NCBI GenBank assembly: GCA_017628395.1
Contig: JAGBZD010000024.1
Span: forward strand, 1 to 63,111
Length of the DNA stretch: 63,111 nucleotides
DNA from: Paludibacteraceae bacterium
GTDB taxonomy: Bacteria; Bacteroidota; Bacteroidia; Bacteroidales; Paludibacteraceae
Direction: 5' to 3'
The position numbers were made by a program, and so were the translations under genes. Positions 61,235 through 63,111 of the stretch are shown here, piece after piece. The notes under the pieces are model-generated. The model made no database searches. It worked only from the letters and a program-made list of their open reading frames with translations, and had not been told where the DNA came from. Within the stretch, counting starts at the first letter, position 1. Each line of letters starts with the position of its first letter.

Positions 61235-62476
61235 ATGCGCATCGAACTGCCAATATCGAAATCCATTGCAAATCGATTATTGATATTGCAAGCTATACAC
61301 GGAGACGAGCTTATGCCCGTCTCCGATTCTATGCCCGACGATGTGCGACTGATGAGTGAGGCGATTAGGCTATTAGGCGAGAGGCGAGAGGCGAGAATTG
61401 ACCTCGGCAATTGTGGAACCGCCATGCGCTTCCTCACCGCCTATTGCGCGCAGTTAGAAGGACAAACAACCATTTTAGACGGGGTAGAGCGCATGCACCA
61501 TCGCCCTATTGGTCAGTTGGTGGACCCTTTGCGTGAGATAGGCGCAGATATTGAGTATTTGGGCGAAGAAGGCTTCCCGCCTTTGCGCATTAAGGGATGT
61601 ATATTGGATAAGCATAGGATAGTGACTATCAACAACCCGCAATCCACGCAGTTCATTTCTGCTCTATTGCTTATCGGCGCCAATGTCCAAACCAACTCTA
61701 CCTCTCCGTACATCACCTTGACCCGCACACTCATTGAGCAGTATATTTCCTGCCGCTCGCAGGGAGTTGATTGCGAGCGGAATGTTGTTGAAAATAATGT
61801 TGTTGGTGTTGTTGATTTAGATAATCTCGAACATGATTGGAGCTCCGCCGCTTTTTGGTATGAGTATGTCGCTCTTCATGGTGGCGAGATCACGCTCCCG
61901 GGTCTCTCTCGCGACTCGTTGCAAGGCGACAAGGTCGTTGCTGACATCTTTGCTCACCTTGGTGTACATACCGAATACACAGCCGAAGGTATCACGATAA
62001 CGAAAAAAAACGACGAGGAGTTTTTAATCCAACAATACGAGCAACAAAAACCAACAACACAAACAACAAAATCCAACAATAGTTCCGCTGGGGAACAACA
62101 CACCCCAGCGGCAAGGAAAAATGCTTCTTTGAGCGCGCGCTGTGTTGTTGCGCGCGCAATGTTGTTGACAAAAAATGTTGTTAATGTTGTTGATAATAAT
62201 ACTCTGATCATAGACTTCTCCGCCTGCCCAGACCTCTATCCCGCTGTTGCGCTCACTTGCGAGCGATTAGGTATTGAGTTACACGCCACAGGCGTAGAGT
62301 CCTTGCCATTGAAAGAATCCGACCGCCTGCGTGCGGTGCGTGAGCACCGCACCGATGCAGACCACCGCATGGCAATGGCATTGTTGATTGCAGGCTACGA
62401 AGTGGATGACACCGCCTGCATTAGCAAATCCTATCCGCAATTCTTGGAGCATTTCCGACTATTGCGCAAAAAGTAA
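61235..62476 (+). CDS. aroA: 3-phosphoshikimate 1-carboxyvinyltransferase (EPSP synthase), remodelled
   Basis: 413 residues. It makes EPSP in the shikimate pathway; aroC of the same pathway is 6 kb away. Conserved blocks: LPISKSIANRLLIL, NCGTAMRFLTAY, ERMHHRPIGQLVDPL, NPQSTQFISALLLI, DWSSAAFWYEY, LPLKESDRLRAV, DADHRMAMALL and SKSYPQF. Between KESDR and DHRMAM only 12 residues separate the Arg and His that are 40 residues apart in E. coli (R344, H385). Repeat-derived stretches lie at about 41-54, 173-196 and 264-325. The catalytic residues I can place are all kept, so it may still be active. Confidence 0.9.
   Translation: MRIELPISKSIANRLLILQAIHGDELMPVSDSMPDDVRLMSEAIRLLGERREARIDLGNCGTAMRFLTAYCAQLEGQTTILDGVERMHHRPIGQLVDPLREIGADIEYLGEEGFPPLRIKGCILDKHRIVTINNPQSTQFISALLLIGANVQTNSTSPYITLTRTLIEQYISCRSQGVDCERNVVENNVVGVVDLDNLEHDWSSAAFWYEYVALHGGEITLPGLSRDSLQGDKVVADIFAHLGVHTEYTAEGITITKKNDEEFLIQQYEQQKPTTQTTKSNNSSAGEQHTPAARKNASLSARCVVARAMLLTKNVVNVVDNNTLIIDFSACPDLYPAVALTCERLGIELHATGVESLPLKESDRLRAVREHRTDADHRMAMALLIAGYEVDDTACISKSYPQFLEHFRLLRKK
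61359..61395 (+). repeat. GAGGCGA array inside aroA
   Basis: GAGGCGATTAGGCTATTAGGCGAGAGGCG-type units of 7-8 bases, in frame, encoding EAIRLLGERREARI. Same family as the array at 18144. Confidence 0.8.
61753..61820 (+). repeat. Palindrome plus GTTGTTG module, copy 1, inside aroA
   Basis: CCGCTCGCA (61753-61761) and TGCGAGCGG (61772-61780) form a perfect 9-bp hairpin with a 10-base loop. AATGTTGTTGA follows directly and the GTTGTTG run extends to about 61820. Confidence 0.88.
62028..62200 (+). repeat. CAACAA array, two palindromes and GTTGTTG module, copy 2, inside aroA
   Basis: CAACAA-rich array (62028-62080), hairpin CCGCTGGGG (62085-62093)/CCCCAGCGG (62103-62111), hairpin GCGCGCGC (62133-62140)/GCGCGCGC (62150-62157), then AATGTTGTTGAC and GTTGTT runs to about 62200. 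The final part repeats copy 1 at 61772 almost base for base. Confidence 0.88.
62331..62352 (+). repeat. Perfect hairpin at the aroA deletion site
   Basis: GTGCGGTGC, loop GTGA, GCACCGCAC: 9-bp perfect stem. It encodes part of the short link RLRAVREHRTDAD that replaces the usual longer segment. Confidence 0.85.
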
Positions 62477-62504
62477 CAAGTACACTTTGTCCAAAATAGG
62501 CCGA

Positions 62505-62746
62505 TTCTTAAGATTCACTTCTCTCATACCTTATATATCTTCCTCGGGTAAAAGACCAAAGATGAACCAAAGAAGAACCTAGGATGAACCCAAGAACTCC
62601 AAATTACAAAAAAGTACTTTTATTAAGATTACCATCTCTTTTACTTCTCTTATACCTTCCTCTATTCCACCGACCGACGACCGACCGACGACCGAGAGAA
62701 CTCCGCATCAACTCCCCGCCTCCCAAAAGTGCTATTTCTTAAGATT
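62505..62746. repeat. TTCTTAAGATT repeats and two 11-bp-period arrays
   Basis: The intergenic stretch 62477-62849 has no gene. TTCTTAAGATT occurs at 62505-62515 and 62736-62746, with a degenerate copy at 62628-62640; the first two are followed by ACTTCTCTYATACCTT. Between them lie GAACCYARRAW 11-mers (62553-62596, four units) and ACCGACCGACG 11-mers (62669-62696). Confidence 0.75.
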
Positions 62747-62790
62747 GATTTATATCTCCAAACTAAAAACAACAAAAACTTCGCCATTCT

Positions 62791-62822
62791 TTTGCTCAAT
62801 CCAAAATAAATCACTACCTTTG
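62791..62822 (+). promoter_or_regulatory. Promoter of the WYL regulator gene
   Basis: TTTG (62791-62794), 20 bases, TACCTTTG (62815-62822); ATG at 62850. Confidence 0.85.
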
Positions 62823-62849
62823 CCCAACAATTTTATACACTTGAATACC

Positions 62850-63111
62850 ATGACATCAGTTCGACAATTTCAGCGTTATATTTGGCTCGTTGATTTGCTA
62901 TATTCACGAGGAGCATTGACTCGCCAACAAATCAATGATTATTGGCAAAACGCAGCGCTCAATGATGAAGATGAAGCAGCTATTCCACGACGCACATTCT
63001 TCCGCATGAAAGATGATATTCTTATTCTGTTTGGTATTGAGATAGAATGTGTAAGTGGCAATAAATACGCAATAGCTAACCGTGATGACATAAAGAGTGA
63101 TGATGTCCAAA
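62850..63111 (+). CDS. WYL-domain transcriptional regulator (N-terminal part only)
   Basis: The frame from ATG 62850 runs open to the window end (87 complete codons). TSVRQFQRYIWLVDLLYSRGALTRQQINDYW, then IPRRTFFRMKDDILILFGIEIEC, is the winged-helix start of the Bacteroidetes WYL/YafY-type regulators. The WYL sensor domain would lie outside the window. Its ligand and targets are unknown. Confidence 0.8.
   Translation, partial: MTSVRQFQRYIWLVDLLYSRGALTRQQINDYWQNAALNDEDEAAIPRRTFFRMKDDILILFGIEIECVSGNKYAIANRDDIKSDDVQ

Overview
This window is a chromosomal segment of a member of the Bacteroidales (Bacteroidota). The evidence is the promoter grammar (TTTG, usually exactly 20 nt, then TAnnTTTG, seen at 14 places), a weak use of Shine-Dalgarno sites, lipoproteins and outer-membrane proteins of phylum-typical families (DUF5686, DUF6242, OMP beta-barrel family, PCMD), a WYL regulator of the Bacteroides type, and a queuine tRNA-ribosyltransferase without the usual zinc cysteines. 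I cannot assign a genus.

Layout. 1-7.6 kb, minus strand: a GHL10-type glycoside hydrolase (cut by the window start), a membrane protein, dcp and ileS. 7.6-8.35 kb: a long non-coding stretch with an imperfect palindrome and two adjacent 11-bp-period arrays. 8.36-13.0 kb: a 1546-residue secreted amidase-like protein. 13.1-14.6 kb: rpsF-rpsR-rplI-rpmE2 with a strong terminator. 14.6-19.6 kb: a PnuC-like transporter, an RluA-type pseudouridine synthase, a SulP transporter and an alkaline phosphatase. 19.6-23.2 kb: orphan small genes, an unrecognised 436-residue protein and a remnant resembling the end of a DUF3987/VirE-type gene. 23.2-26.3 kb: panD-tgt-lptG divergent from tRNA-Ser(UGA). 26.4-34.3 kb: AraC regulator, DUF5686 protein, xerD, lipoprotein, LolC/E permease, rbfA, rpmH and a choloylglycine-hydrolase-family enzyme. 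34.5-40.4 kb: ddl, two trans-polyprenyl diphosphate synthases, 5-formyl-THF cyclo-ligase and a DUF6242 lipoprotein. 40.4-43.8 kb: prs, glutaminyl cyclase-like M28 enzyme, sufC and a short sufD. 43.9-47.7 kb: GNAT protein, asparagine-synthase-like protein and flippase, probably surface-glycan genes. 47.9-54.8 kb: tonB, recG, an outer-membrane beta-barrel protein and aroC. 54.9-62.5 kb: PCMD protein, a GDSL protein with apparently lost catalytic residues, a GT2 enzyme, DUF3467, nucleoside phosphorylase, dipeptidyl peptidase III and aroA. The window ends in a WYL-domain regulator.

The most unusual feature is a pervasive layer of degenerate short-period repeats. Heptad arrays (TTTACAC-, CCTTTAA- and GGCGAAA-like), nonamer arrays and 11-bp arrays recur between genes. 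Four copies of a conserved ~35-bp core with a GCGGC-(3-5 nt)-GCCGC type hairpin, flanked by heptad arrays, lie immediately upstream of start codons and in the same orientation relative to the gene. The same heptad families also occur in frame inside ileS, aroC, recG, aroA and a DUF5686 gene. aroA is the extreme case: four perfect GC-rich hairpins, two copies of a GTTGTTG module and an apparent internal deletion between two catalytic blocks. This array-palindrome-array layer is the best candidate here for something undescribed; I do not recognise it as a named repeat family.
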